Source: Clostridia bacterium | Lineage (GTDB): Bacteria > Bacillota > Clostridia > Christensenellales > Borkfalkiaceae | DNA length: 64,000 bases | NCBI GenBank assembly: GCA_900764105.1 | Contig: CAAFMS010000007.1 | Location: forward strand, 62,001-126,000 | Reading direction: 5' to 3' | Shown here: piece after piece, positions 24,861-33,717 of the stretch | How the letters are laid out: every line of letters begins with the position of its first letter | How positions within the stretch are numbered: position 1 is the first letter of the stretch | Notes under the pieces: generated by a model | Told to the model about the DNA's origin: nothing | What the model saw: only the letters and a program-made list of their open reading frames with translations | The model's database searches: none | Made by a program: the position numbers and the translations under genes

Positions 24861-25259
24861 ATGAGAAGAGACGCAAGAGACGCCGTCTACAAGATTTTAT
24901 ACGCAGACCTTTTTAACGACAACGACGAGGTCTTTGAAAAAGAAATGTTCGGGGAGAGCAAACTCTCGAAAGAAGATCAAGAATTTGCCCGCTCGCTTTT
25001 AAACGTTATAAACGAGCATAAATCGGAAATCGAGGAAATAATCTCGTCTTACGCCAAAGGCTATAAGTTCGAAAGATTATATTCTACCGACAAATGCGCT
25101 TTGTACATTGCGGTTGCCGAATTAAAATACTTTGCGGACGTGCCTAACGTGGTCGCGATAGACGAGGCGTTGTCTCTCGTCAGAAAATATTCCACGGACG
25201 AAAGTTTAAACTACGTCAACGGAATACTCGCTTCGCTCAAAAAAGATCTGGAGGCGTAA
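24861..25259 (+). CDS. nusB: transcription antitermination factor NusB
   Basis: A 132-residue all-helical RNA-binding protein starting MRRDARDAVYKILY, the classic NusB start. The ATG at 24861 has AAGAGGA in front; the longer frame from 24816 overlaps the terminator. NusB joins S10 (NusE) on boxA of rRNA leaders. It heads nusB-folD-ispA-tlyA-nadK-argR-recN. Confidence 0.92.
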   Translation: MRRDARDAVYKILYADLFNDNDEVFEKEMFGESKLSKEDQEFARSLLNVINEHKSEIEEIISSYAKGYKFERLYSTDKCALYIAVAELKYFADVPNVVAIDEALSLVRKYSTDESLNYVNGILASLKKDLEA

Positions 25260-25260
25260 A

Positions 25261-26112
25261 ATGGCGATTATAGACGGAAAACTCGTATCCGCGACTGTCA
25301 GAGAAGAGATAAAAGAAAAAATTGCCGAAGCGGGCGAAAAATACGGCAAAACTTTCAAACTTACGGTGATAATCGCAGGTAACGACCCCGCATCTGAAAT
25401 TTACGTCCGCAACAAAGGAAAGGCGTGCGAGGCGGTAGGGATACAGTCCGAAACGATAAAATTATCCGAGAACACAAGTCAGGAAGAAATCGAGAAAATC
25501 GTAACAGACAAAGTTTCGGACGATTCGGTTGACGGTATTTTAGTTCAACTTCCGTTGCCGAAAACTCTTGATGAGAAAAGGGTTTTAAAACTGATACCGC
25601 CCGAAAAGGACGTTGACGGTTTTACCGACGCGAACGTAGGAAGACTCGCCCTTTTTTCGGACGACGCGCTCTGTTCCTGCACGCCGCAGGGCATGATTAA
25701 ACTTCTCGATTACTACGATATTCCTTTAAAGGGCAAACACGCGGTCGTAGTCGGAAGAAGCAACATTGTCGGAAAACCTATGTCGCTTATGCTTTTAAGG
25801 CGCGATTGCACGGTTACGGTTTGCCACAGCAAAACGGAAAATCTCGCAAAATACACGAAAGACGCCGATATACTTGTCTGCGCGGTGGGTAAGAAACACA
25901 TTATTACCGCTGATATGGTAAAGGAAGGCGCGGTTGTTCTCGACGCGGGAATAAACAGGGTGGACGGTAAGATTTACGGCGACGCGGACTATGAGGAAAT
26001 AAGCAAAAAAGCGGCGTATATCACGCCTGTTCCCGGCGGCGTAGGTCCTATGACAATTACGATGCTTATGTACAACACCTACCTTGCGGGAATGAGAAAA
26101 ATAAAAAAATGA
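25261..26112 (+). CDS. folD: bifunctional methylene-THF dehydrogenase / methenyl-THF cyclohydrolase FolD
   Basis: A 283-residue FolD. It shows the YVRNKGKACEAVGI segment with the cyclohydrolase lysine, VDGILVQLPLP, the NADP-binding VVGRSNIVGKPMSLML and the C-terminal PVPGGVGPMTITML. It interconverts 5,10-methylene- and 10-formyl-THF. It starts one base after the nusB stop and overlaps ispA by four bases. Confidence 0.95.
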   Translation: MAIIDGKLVSATVREEIKEKIAEAGEKYGKTFKLTVIIAGNDPASEIYVRNKGKACEAVGIQSETIKLSENTSQEEIEKIVTDKVSDDSVDGILVQLPLPKTLDEKRVLKLIPPEKDVDGFTDANVGRLALFSDDALCSCTPQGMIKLLDYYDIPLKGKHAVVVGRSNIVGKPMSLMLLRRDCTVTVCHSKTENLAKYTKDADILVCAVGKKHIITADMVKEGAVVLDAGINRVDGKIYGDADYEEISKKAAYITPVPGGVGPMTITMLMYNTYLAGMRKIKK

Positions 26113-26999
26113 CAAAAACGGCTTTTGAGAACAAATATTCGGGCTATCTTGAAGAATTTATAACTTATGCTAAATCCGTTTTCCAAAATATAACAACAGA
26201 CAACAGGCTTATCGAAGCGATGAAATATTCGTTTTTTGCGGGCGGTAAGAGAATCAGACCCGTTTTAATGCTTGCGTTTAACGAAGTTTTGGGCGGTAAG
26301 AGCGAAAACGTTATAGCTTTTGCCTTTGCTTTGGAGTGTATACACACATACTCGCTTATTCACGACGATTTACCTGCTTTGGATAATGATTTACTAAGAA
26401 GAGGAAAACCGTCTTGTCACACCGCATTTGGCGAGGCTACGGCGATTTTAGCGGGCGACGCCCTTTTGAATTTCGCCTTCGAACACGCTTTAAATGCTAT
26501 AAAAAACAAGCGGCAGATTAAAGCCCTTTCTTACCTTGCCGATTGTTCGGGATATTCGGGAATGCTCGGCGGACAAATGGAAGATATCGAGAACGAGAAA
26601 AGTAAAGGTTTGAAAACCGATTATACAAGCGGAGATAAAGAGAAACTTTTAAACGATATCTATGAAAAAAAGACGGGGAAATTTCTGACCGCGCCGTTTA
26701 AGATTGCGGCGATTATATCGGACGAAGGTAAAATCGAACTTGCAGAAAAAATCGGCTCGCTTTTCGGGAGGGCGTTTCAGTACGCAGACGATTTGAAAGA
26801 CGTTTACTTGTCGCCCGAACAAACGGGAAAATCTGCAGGCAAAGACGAGGCCGAGGGAAAATTGACTTCCGTTGCGGTATACGGAGCGGACAAGGTTAAA
26901 ATTTTGGTTTCAACGTATGAAAACCAGATAGAAAACCTTTTAAAAACTCTTGAGAATTCGGAATTTCTGAGAGTTTTAACGAAAAGCGTTTTAAGATGA
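26109..26999 (+). CDS. ispA: farnesyl diphosphate synthase / polyprenyl synthetase
   Basis: A 296-residue trans-prenyltransferase. The first aspartate-rich motif is DDLPALDND (Asp86-Asp94), and the second is read as DDLKD near residue 223. It condenses IPP with DMAPP and GPP to farnesyl diphosphate for isoprenoid and cell-wall lipid synthesis. It has ATGA overlaps with folD and tlyA. dxs and xseAB, often found beside it, are absent. Confidence 0.92.
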   Translation: MTKTAFENKYSGYLEEFITYAKSVFQNITTDNRLIEAMKYSFFAGGKRIRPVLMLAFNEVLGGKSENVIAFAFALECIHTYSLIHDDLPALDNDLLRRGKPSCHTAFGEATAILAGDALLNFAFEHALNAIKNKRQIKALSYLADCSGYSGMLGGQMEDIENEKSKGLKTDYTSGDKEKLLNDIYEKKTGKFLTAPFKIAAIISDEGKIELAEKIGSLFGRAFQYADDLKDVYLSPEQTGKSAGKDEAEGKLTSVAVYGADKVKILVSTYENQIENLLKTLENSEFLRVLTKSVLR

Positions 27000-27766
27000 G
27001 ATTAGACGTTTACCTTTACAAAAACGGTTTATGCCGTTCGAGAACGAAAGCCGCCGAAGCGATTGAAAAAGGAACTGTTTCGGTCAACGGCAAAATCGTA
27101 TTAAAAACATCTTTCGACGTAGAAGAGAAAGATGAAATCGGGCTTAGGGAAGAAAATATTTCTTTCGTGTCGAACGGCGGGTATAAACTCGAAAAGGCGT
27201 TCGCAGATTTCGGATTTCCCGTGGAAAACCTCGTATTTGCCGACGTCGGAGCGAGTACGGGCGGTTTTACCGACTGCCTTTTAAAACACGGCGCGAAAAA
27301 AGTATTCGCCGTTGACGTAGGAGAAAGTCAACTCTCGGAGGAGTTGAAATCGAACGAAAAAGTAGTCGTTACGGACAACTTCAACGCGAGAAATCTTACT
27401 GCAAACGATTTAGGCGAGTACGTTGACGGAGCGGTGTGCGACGTGAGTTTTATATCTCTGACGTACGTTTTACGCCCGATTTACGATACGCTTAAAGAAA
27501 ACGGCTTTGCCGTCGTTCTTTTAAAGCCGCAATTCGAGTGCGGAAAAAAATATCTGAATAAAAACGGAATAGTAAACTCGGAAAAAGCGAGAGAAGAAGC
27601 GGCTATGAAGATTTTCGACTTCGCAAATTCCATTGGCTTTACGGTTTCCGATTTTACAAGCGCGCCTTTAAGAGAGGGTAAAAACGTCGAATATTTATTT
27701 TACCTCACAAAAAACGGCGAAAAGAAAATATCGGCTGAAACAGTCAAAAAAAGAGTTGTCGTATGA
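26996..27766 (+). CDS. TlyA-type rRNA 2'-O-methyltransferase
   Basis: A 256-residue protein: an S4 RNA-binding domain (residues 1-60, RLDVYLYKNGLCRSRTKAAEAI) and an FtsJ-like methyltransferase with SAM motif DVGASTGGFTD (83-93). TlyA/YqxC methylates rRNA cytidine ribose in other species; the Bacillus homologue lies in the same neighbourhood. It overlaps both neighbours by four bases. Confidence 0.9.
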   Translation: MRLDVYLYKNGLCRSRTKAAEAIEKGTVSVNGKIVLKTSFDVEEKDEIGLREENISFVSNGGYKLEKAFADFGFPVENLVFADVGASTGGFTDCLLKHGAKKVFAVDVGESQLSEELKSNEKVVVTDNFNARNLTANDLGEYVDGAVCDVSFISLTYVLRPIYDTLKENGFAVVLLKPQFECGKKYLNKNGIVNSEKAREEAAMKIFDFANSIGFTVSDFTSAPLREGKNVEYLFYLTKNGEKKISAETVKKRVVV

Positions 27767-28557
27767 AAAAAATAGCGATATTTGAAAAAATAGGCGATAA
27801 TAACGCCGACGAGCATTTTGAAAATTTTAAAAAACTGCTCGGGGACGGTTTTGAATGCGTAAAGTGGAGCGAGGGCGAACCTTTTGACGGTTACGACCTT
27901 TTCGTCGTTTTCGGCGGTGACGGAACGGTGCTTAAAATCGCCCCTTACGCAACGGTTTCCGAAACGCCGATACTGGCGATAAACGCCGGGACCGTAGGAT
28001 ATTTAAGCGGCTATGAACTTAAAGATATAGACAAGTGCGTAATGCAGATAAAAGAAAACGATCTGGTAATATCCGAAAGGAGCGTTCTCGAAATCGCGGC
28101 GAAAGGTAAAAAATATCTCGCCTTAAACGACGCTGTGGTCGAGCGAAACAGGTCTGTGAACGGGAAAGCGGTTGTATCCAAACTAAGTTTTATGCTTGAC
28201 GGTAAAAAGGTCTACGATTTGTCGTCGGACGGAATAATTATATCCACGCCGACAGGGTCTACCGCCTATTCGCTTTCGGCAGGAGGCGTAGTTCTTGCGC
28301 CGCGGCTTAAATCGTTTATCGCAACGCCTATTTGTTCGCACGGCTTAGGAGCGAGACCCGTCGTCTACGACGATTCGAGCGTATGCGAAATAATCGTTTC
28401 AAAAAGTTCCTGCGACTGTGTTTTAAGCGTTGACGGGAGATGCGAAACAATGCTTGAAAAAGGCGATTCGGTCATAATAAAAAAATACGGAAAACATTTA
28501 AAAATCGTTGATAACGACTATAATTTTTACGATAAAATATACAGAAAACTCGGGTGA
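27763..28557 (+). CDS. nadK: NAD kinase
   Basis: A 264-residue NAD kinase with the diagnostic FGGDGTVLK (Asp53) and the later DGIIISTPTGSTAYSLSAGG loop. It phosphorylates NAD to NADP. Another NAD enzyme, NadE, is encoded at 4.6-6.7 kb of the same window but in a separate unit. Confidence 0.94.
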   Translation: MKKIAIFEKIGDNNADEHFENFKKLLGDGFECVKWSEGEPFDGYDLFVVFGGDGTVLKIAPYATVSETPILAINAGTVGYLSGYELKDIDKCVMQIKENDLVISERSVLEIAAKGKKYLALNDAVVERNRSVNGKAVVSKLSFMLDGKKVYDLSSDGIIISTPTGSTAYSLSAGGVVLAPRLKSFIATPICSHGLGARPVVYDDSSVCEIIVSKSSCDCVLSVDGRCETMLEKGDSVIIKKYGKHLKIVDNDYNFYDKIYRKLG

Positions 28558-28561
28558 GAAA

Positions 28562-29014
28562 ATGACTAAAAATTCAAGACAAAACAAAATAATCGACATC
28601 ATTACGAAACACGAAATCGACACGCAGGAAGAACTTGCGAAAATGCTTAACGACAGCGGTTTTAACGTAACGCAGGCGACTGTATCGAGAGATATTAAAG
28701 ATCTCGGTCTTATCAAAGTTCAGGGCAATACGAGAAAGCACAAGTATTCCGTATCGAACTTTAAAGAGAACGGCGAACACGACGACAAATTTTTAAATCT
28801 GTTCAGAAATTGCGTGGTTGACATCGTTCGCGCTCAAAATTTAGTAGTCGTAAAGACGTTGGGCGGAAACGGCAATTCCGCAGGCGTACTCGTAGACAAA
28901 CTGAAATTCGAGGAAATAGTCGGCAGCGTCGCGGGAGACGATACTCTTTTGATCGTAACGCACAGTATAAGCGACGCAGAAAACGTAGTCGAAGCGTTAA
29001 GAAAACTTTTATAA
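28562..29014 (+). CDS. argR: arginine repressor ArgR
   Basis: A 150-residue ArgR: an N-terminal winged helix (TQEELAKMLNDSGFNVTQATVSRDIKDLGLIKV) and a C-terminal hexamerisation domain with the GDDTLLIV arginine-binding stretch. The ATG at 28562 is chosen because GGTGAGA spans the nadK stop just upstream and MTKNSRQ fits the family. It controls arginine metabolism; its place before recN is conserved in Firmicutes. Confidence 0.93.
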   Translation: MTKNSRQNKIIDIITKHEIDTQEELAKMLNDSGFNVTQATVSRDIKDLGLIKVQGNTRKHKYSVSNFKENGEHDDKFLNLFRNCVVDIVRAQNLVVVKTLGGNGNSAGVLVDKLKFEEIVGSVAGDDTLLIVTHSISDAENVVEALRKLL

Positions 29015-29019
29015 ACAAT

Positions 29020-30723
29020 ATGTTAAAATCTCTGCAACTGAAAAACGTGGCTTTAATCGAAAGAGCCGAAATAGAATTTGAAAAAGGTCTGAACGTCTTA
29101 TCGGGTGAAACAGGCTCGGGAAAATCAGTCGTAATCGACTCGATAAACTTTGTTTTAGGCGCGAAAGCAGATAAAACGATGATTCGCCACGGTGAAAACG
29201 ACTGCTTGGTCATTGCGGTTTTCGACGTCGAAAATCTTACGGGAGTTAAAAATTTACTTGCGGATAGCGGTTTCGACGATTCGGACGAAATTATCGTTTC
29301 GAGAAAACTAACGGCGGACGGCAAGAGCAGCATAAGGCTTAACGGCGAACCCGTAACGCTCGGAATGCTTAGAACGATTACCGGAAACTTGATTGACGTT
29401 CACGGACAAAGCGACCATTATTCGCTTCTGAAAGATTCCGAACAACTTGCAGTAGTCGATAATTTCTCGGGCGACAATCTTAAAATATTAAAAAATCAAT
29501 GCTCGGATATCTGCAAAGATTTAAGAGAAATCGATGAAAAAATGCTCTCCTTCGGCGGAAGCGAAAGCGAGAGGGCGATTAGAGCGGACATCTTAAAATA
29601 TCAGATAGAAGAGATTAAAAACGCCGACCCGAAAGAAGGCGAAGAGGACGAACTTCTTGCGAAACGCAAAAAAATTCAGAGCGCGGAAAAGATTGCGGAA
29701 GCGTTCGGAGAGACGAAAAACGCCATTGACGGCGAAAATTGCATTTCCGACTTGCTCGGTTCGGCTTTAAGAAGGTTAGGGCAAGTCGCATCGCTTGACG
29801 ACGAATATTCATCTCTTTTCGACCGCTTAAAAAGCGTATCTGAGGAACTTACCGACATTTCTTCCGTTTCCGAAGATATACTCGACGGTCTCGAATTCAA
29901 CGAAGAAGACGCCGATAAAATCGAAAACAGACTTGACGTAATTAAAAATCTCAAAAGAAAATACGGCAACACCGAAAAGGAAATCGAGGAATTTTTACAA
30001 AACGCCGAAAACGAGTATGACAAACTCTGCAATTTCGACGCCGAATACGCCGAACTCACTTCGTTAAAGCAAAAGAAAATTGCCGTTTTAAACGATATTT
30101 ACCGCAAGATATCCGACGAAAGGAAAAATCAGGCAAAAAAATTATCGTCGAAAGTAACGGGCGAATTAAGACAACTCGGAATGAAAGACGCCGAGTTTAA
30201 AATCGATTTCGAGCCGCTAAAAGAAGTCAGCGACGCGCCGTATTCGGGTAACGGCGGAGACAGGGTAGAGTTTATGTTTTCTGCAAACCTCGGCGAACCC
30301 GTAAAGCCTATGTCAAAGATAATAAGCGGCGGCGAAATGAGCAGGCTTATGCTCGCTTTAAAGACCGTCATTTCCTCGTATCACGAAATCTCGACTTATA
30401 TTTTCGATGAAATCGACGCGGGAATAAGCGGGAAAACAGCCGAGACGGTTGCCGAAAAGTTCGCTGACATATCCAAGGGTGTACAGATTATAGCGATATC
30501 GCATCTGCCGCAAATCGTATCGTTTTCGGATTATTCGTATAAAATCGCAAAATATACGGAAAACGGCAAAACGTACACGGGTATAACGAAACTTGACGAC
30601 AGCGAAAAAGTCGAAGAGGTCGTAAGGCTTATCGGCGGCGATCTTACGAGCAAGTCTGCTGTGGAACACGCAACGGAACTAATAGAAAAGGCAAACGAAT
30701 ACAAACGAAAAAACGAGCGATAA
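29020..30723 (+). CDS. recN: DNA repair protein RecN
   Basis: A 567-residue SMC-like ATPase: Walker A SGETGSGKS near residue 29, a long coiled-coil middle, signature ISGGEMSRLMLAL and Walker B YIFDEIDAGISG. It organises double-strand-break ends. No clear Shine-Dalgarno precedes the ATG, which lies five bases after argR, so coupling is likely. The stop codon falls in the loop of the terminator hairpin. Confidence 0.94.
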   Translation: MLKSLQLKNVALIERAEIEFEKGLNVLSGETGSGKSVVIDSINFVLGAKADKTMIRHGENDCLVIAVFDVENLTGVKNLLADSGFDDSDEIIVSRKLTADGKSSIRLNGEPVTLGMLRTITGNLIDVHGQSDHYSLLKDSEQLAVVDNFSGDNLKILKNQCSDICKDLREIDEKMLSFGGSESERAIRADILKYQIEEIKNADPKEGEEDELLAKRKKIQSAEKIAEAFGETKNAIDGENCISDLLGSALRRLGQVASLDDEYSSLFDRLKSVSEELTDISSVSEDILDGLEFNEEDADKIENRLDVIKNLKRKYGNTEKEIEEFLQNAENEYDKLCNFDAEYAELTSLKQKKIAVLNDIYRKISDERKNQAKKLSSKVTGELRQLGMKDAEFKIDFEPLKEVSDAPYSGNGGDRVEFMFSANLGEPVKPMSKIISGGEMSRLMLALKTVISSYHEISTYIFDEIDAGISGKTAETVAEKFADISKGVQIIAISHLPQIVSFSDYSYKIAKYTENGKTYTGITKLDDSEKVEEVVRLIGGDLTSKSAVEHATELIEKANEYKRKNER

Positions 30724-30736
30724 AACGCTCGTTTTT
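30711..30736. terminator. bidirectional terminator between recN and dacF
   Basis: Stem AAACGAGCG with CGCTCGTTT and a six-base loop, T-rich on both strands, overlapping the 3' end of recN. It separates two convergent operons. Confidence 0.88.
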
Positions 30737-30742
30737 TTATAA

Positions 30743-31894
30743 TTACCAATTCTTTCCGATATTCGCTATATATCCGAAATAACTTTGCTTTTCAACGTTT
30801 TCCGCAGATAAGACTTTTACCCTCGCGAACTCGACGTTGTCTTTGTAAACGATTAGTTCGCCGACTTCGTCTCCCTTTTTAAGCGGAGCGGTCGCATTTA
30901 AAGGCTTAAAATCAATTATCACGTTCTCTTTTTTGTTTTTTTCGGAGAAAATAAACACGTCGTTTTCAGGATAAACCTTGACCTTATCCTTTTTTCCTTT
31001 ACTAACGATCGTTTCTATATCGAGGTTTCTGCTCGAATCTACGACGGTTTTCGACGTAAAGTTGTCAAAACCGTAGTTGAACAGAGTAGAGACTTCGTTA
31101 AATCTCGTTTTGCTGTCGGGAGAATTTATTGCGACGGCTACGAGTCTCAGCGAACCCCTTTTGGCGGTAGCGGCGAGACAGAACCCCGCTTCCTGAGTGA
31201 ACCCGGTTTTACCGCCGTCGCAACCGTCGTAAAATCTGACGAGTTTATTGGTGTTCGTAAGCCCCGTTTTTCTTCCGCCGCTATGCTGAATTTCGTCCGT
31301 CCATATATGCGAAAATTCAAAATATTCCTTGTGCAAAATCAATTTAGTAAGCATGTACGCTACGTCTTTTGCGGAAGAGTATTGCGTAGGTTTCGTAAGT
31401 CCCGTGCAATTTGAAAACATAGTATTTTCAAGTTTCCATTCCTTACTTTTTGCGTTCATTGCGTCAACGCACGATTTTTCGCTGCCGTAAAGTCTTTCCG
31501 CAAGAGCGACCGATGAGTCGTTCGCCGAGGCGATTATAACGCTTTTTATCAAATCTTTAACGAGATATTTACCGTTTTTTTCAAGGAAAACCTGAGAACC
31601 GCCCATTCCGCTTGCGTTTTCGGAAACAGTTATCGTTTCGTCAAGCCCGAGAGTTTTTCCCTCTACCGCCTCGAAGCACAAGTTGAGCAGCATAATTTTC
31701 GTCATGCTTGCAATGGGAAGTCGTTCGTTTTCGTTCTTTGAGTAAAGAACGGTTCCGTTACCTGTTTCCATTAGATATACGGAACGAGTTTTCGTCGCGT
31801 TTTCGTAACTGACAGCCTTTGCTTTATCGGCTTTCGGGTTTGCCACGAAAAATATTGAGCCTATAAGCAATAAAAATATTAAAAATCTCTTCAA
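30743..31894 (-). CDS. dacF: D-alanyl-D-alanine carboxypeptidase DacF-like
   Basis: A 383-residue low-molecular-weight PBP (peptidase S11): a signal peptide, SxxK at Ser63-Lys66 (SMTK), SAN at 123-125, KTG at 229-231 and a beta-rich C-terminal domain. It trims pentapeptides of peptidoglycan. A TTG start at 31894 is inferred because AAAGGAG sits nine bases upstream and the only nearby ATG is followed by a stop. A near-perfect forespore sigma promoter lies upstream, which matches DacF of Bacillus. The symbol is based on this context. Confidence 0.85.
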   Translation of the reverse strand: MKRFLIFLLLIGSIFFVANPKADKAKAVSYENATKTRSVYLMETGNGTVLYSKNENERLPIASMTKIMLLNLCFEAVEGKTLGLDETITVSENASGMGGSQVFLEKNGKYLVKDLIKSVIIASANDSSVALAERLYGSEKSCVDAMNAKSKEWKLENTMFSNCTGLTKPTQYSSAKDVAYMLTKLILHKEYFEFSHIWTDEIQHSGGRKTGLTNTNKLVRFYDGCDGGKTGFTQEAGFCLAATAKRGSLRLVAVAINSPDSKTRFNEVSTLFNYGFDNFTSKTVVDSSRNLDIETIVSKGKKDKVKVYPENDVFIFSEKNKKENVIIDFKPLNATAPLKKGDEVGELIVYKDNVEFARVKVLSAENVEKQSYFGYIANIGKNW

Positions 31895-31922
31895 ATTACA
31901 TTACTCCTTTATCAGTCGAGAG

Positions 31923-31951
31923 TAGTATGAAGAGATTATGGAAAAATATTC
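31923..31951 (-). promoter_or_regulatory. SigF/SigG-type promoter of dacF
   Basis: On the minus strand, -35 GAATA (31947-31951), 17 bases, then -10 CATACTA (31923-31929). This is a very good match to the forespore consensus. Confidence 0.75.
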
Positions 31952-32534
31952 AGAACCAAAGAGTTATCGGTCGTAAAACGAACGTTAAGATTATAAATTC
32001 GTATACCGCCCCGATAAGACAAACGCATAGCGAGAAAAGACCGTTTGTAATCAAGTCGTTTATCCGAAGTTTCAGCGGAACGCAGTACTTTTCGCCGTTC
32101 AGTAAAATCAACGCGATAAGCCCTGCCGTAATAATCAGATTTTGCGGTATTACGACGAGGAAAAACACGAATCCGCCGCTTATTTTATACGTCTCGAAAA
32201 ATACGACCGAAACGCAACCTATGATAAGCCCTCTGTAAAAAACAATCAGAGCAGACAGGGGAGCGACGTATTTATTGATGCTTAACGCGAAAAATATAAT
32301 AAAAAGCGACAAAATTACGAGTATTCTTTTAAATAAAATACCGAAGATGCTCGAATAAACGTCGAATACGCAGAAAAAATAATTATACGCTCCGTTATAC
32401 AACGGCGGCATCAGACAGCCGTTTTTGGTAGCAACGCCGAGAATAATTCCGAGAAAATAGACGGCGAAGAGTAGTATTCCGTATTTTAAACTTTTCTTTA
32501 AGCATCTGACTTTTTGTTTTATAATTTCAGACAT
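31950..32534 (-). CDS. spoIIM: stage II sporulation protein M-like membrane protein
   Basis: A 194-residue protein with five hydrophobic segments and the SpoIIM-typical VVIPQNLIITAGLIALI stretch in the second half. SpoIIM, with SpoIID and SpoIIP, drives engulfment by peptidoglycan remodelling. It lies between spoIVB and dacF, close to a xer gene, recalling the Bacillus spoIIM-xerD-dacF neighbourhood. The ATG at 32534 has no Shine-Dalgarno and directly follows a T tract, and a SigE-like promoter sits just upstream. Identity rests on topology, one motif and context. Confidence 0.68.
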   Translation of the reverse strand: MSEIIKQKVRCLKKSLKYGILLFAVYFLGIILGVATKNGCLMPPLYNGAYNYFFCVFDVYSSIFGILFKRILVILSLFIIFFALSINKYVAPLSALIVFYRGLIIGCVSVVFFETYKISGGFVFFLVVIPQNLIITAGLIALILLNGEKYCVPLKLRINDLITNGLFSLCVCLIGAVYEFIILTFVLRPITLWF

Positions 32535-32576
32535 AAAAAAACTCGCAGACCTATATTAAAGTCTATGAGTTTTTTT
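32535..32576 (-). terminator. terminator of spoIVB overlapping the spoIIM-like start region
   Basis: Arms AAAAAAACTC and GAGTTTTTTT plus an inner AGAC/GTCT pair. On the minus strand the T tract runs directly into the ATG of the spoIIM-like gene. Confidence 0.75.
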
Positions 32577-32588
32577 GTCGTTAAATGC
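32560..32588 (-). promoter_or_regulatory. SigE-like promoter of the spoIIM-like gene, inside the terminator
   Basis: On the minus strand, -35 GCATTTA (32582-32588), a 14-base spacer, then -10 CATAGACT (32560-32567). It fits the SigE consensus (KMATATT, N14, CATANAMT) with two -35 mismatches. The -35 overlaps the spoIVB stop codon. Confidence 0.5.
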
Positions 32589-33582
32589 CGTTTTCAAGCA
32601 TTTTGTCGATTAAAATTCCGAAACCTCTCGACGGGTCGTTTATAAAAACGTGAGTTACCGCGCCGACAATCTTCCCTCCCTGAACGATCGGACTTCCGCT
32701 CATTCCTTGCAAAATCCCGTTTGTTTCGGCAAGAAGTTCCTTATCGAGGATTTTAATTACGAGGTTTTTGTTCTCCTTATTGTTTTTGTCTATTTTTACT
32801 ATGCTTATCTGATATTCTTTCGTAGTTACGCCGTCTATGCAGGTAGTTATTGTCGCTTTGCCCATAGTCGCCTCGCCCGTGGTCGTAAGCGGCAACTCTT
32901 TATATTTGTAATTGCCGTCAGCGGTTCCGTATACGCCCGTATTCGAATTCTTTTTAAGCGTTCCTATCTTCGTATCTTCTACGAAAATCCCCTTTATTTC
33001 GCCCGCTTTACCTCTTTGACCTTTTACCACGCCTATTACGGAGCATAGGTAAGAAGTGCCGCCGCTTAAAGGAATCGTTTTGCCGTCGTCATCGGAAACA
33101 GGGTGTCCCAACGCTCCGAATTCGCCGTTTTTGGTAAAGTAAGTTATTGTTCCGATGCCGTTTAAATCGTCTCTGAGAAAGAAACCGAGTTTGTAAGTTC
33201 CGTTCTGATCTTTTTTAGGTAAAACGTATTTAATTACTTTCTTACCGTTCCTTTCAAGCACAATTTCGACGGGATTTTCTCCGCATTTACTTAAAATAGA
33301 GGTTATGGATTTCGCTCCGTTTACTTTTTTTCCGTTGATACTGATAACTATATCGCCGACTTTTATATCTGCATTTTTCGCAGGCGAAAAAACCCCGTCT
33401 TTCGTAACGATGTCGCTAAGCCCTATGACTGTCGCTCCGTCGGTTTTAATGGTAAGTCCGGCAGATATTCCCCCGAGATATAACTCGGTTTCAGCCTTTG
33501 CGGTCATTCCGTTTCCGTTTATAAATAATATAAGCGAAAGCGTCAGAATAAAAGCAAATAATACGTTTATTTTTTTCTTCAT
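32581..33582 (-). CDS. spoIVB: SpoIVB signalling serine peptidase
   Basis: A 333-residue secreted protein: an N-terminal signal anchor, a PDZ domain (about 50-120) and a family S55 peptidase domain with His160 (GALGHPV) and the nucleophile in GMSGSPI (295-297). Made in the forespore, SpoIVB cuts SpoIVFA and so triggers pro-SigK processing. GGAGACG lies before the ATG. spo0A, its usual downstream neighbour, is not here; a SpoIIM-like gene and dacF follow instead. Confidence 0.94.
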   Translation of the reverse strand: MKKKINVLFAFILTLSLILFINGNGMTAKAETELYLGGISAGLTIKTDGATVIGLSDIVTKDGVFSPAKNADIKVGDIVISINGKKVNGAKSITSILSKCGENPVEIVLERNGKKVIKYVLPKKDQNGTYKLGFFLRDDLNGIGTITYFTKNGEFGALGHPVSDDDGKTIPLSGGTSYLCSVIGVVKGQRGKAGEIKGIFVEDTKIGTLKKNSNTGVYGTADGNYKYKELPLTTTGEATMGKATITTCIDGVTTKEYQISIVKIDKNNKENKNLVIKILDKELLAETNGILQGMSGSPIVQGGKIVGAVTHVFINDPSRGFGILIDKMLENGI

Positions 33583-33688
33583 TGTCGTCTCCGAGTAGGG
33601 ATAAGTATTCCCTTAGCCGCAAGTTGCGGTAAATCGCCCGCGGCTTGTCGAGAGGATATTTTCCTGACGACTTTGCCCATTACGACAA

Positions 33689-33717
33689 AAGTATGTGTGA
33701 AAAAAAGAGTTGTATAC
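33689..33717 (-). promoter_or_regulatory. SigG/SigF-type promoter of spoIVB
   Basis: On the minus strand, -35 GTATA (33713-33717), 17 bases, then -10 CATACTT (33689-33695). It overlaps the hflX stop. A 100-base leader with short GC-rich dyads (around 33612-33650) follows before the ATG. Confidence 0.55.
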
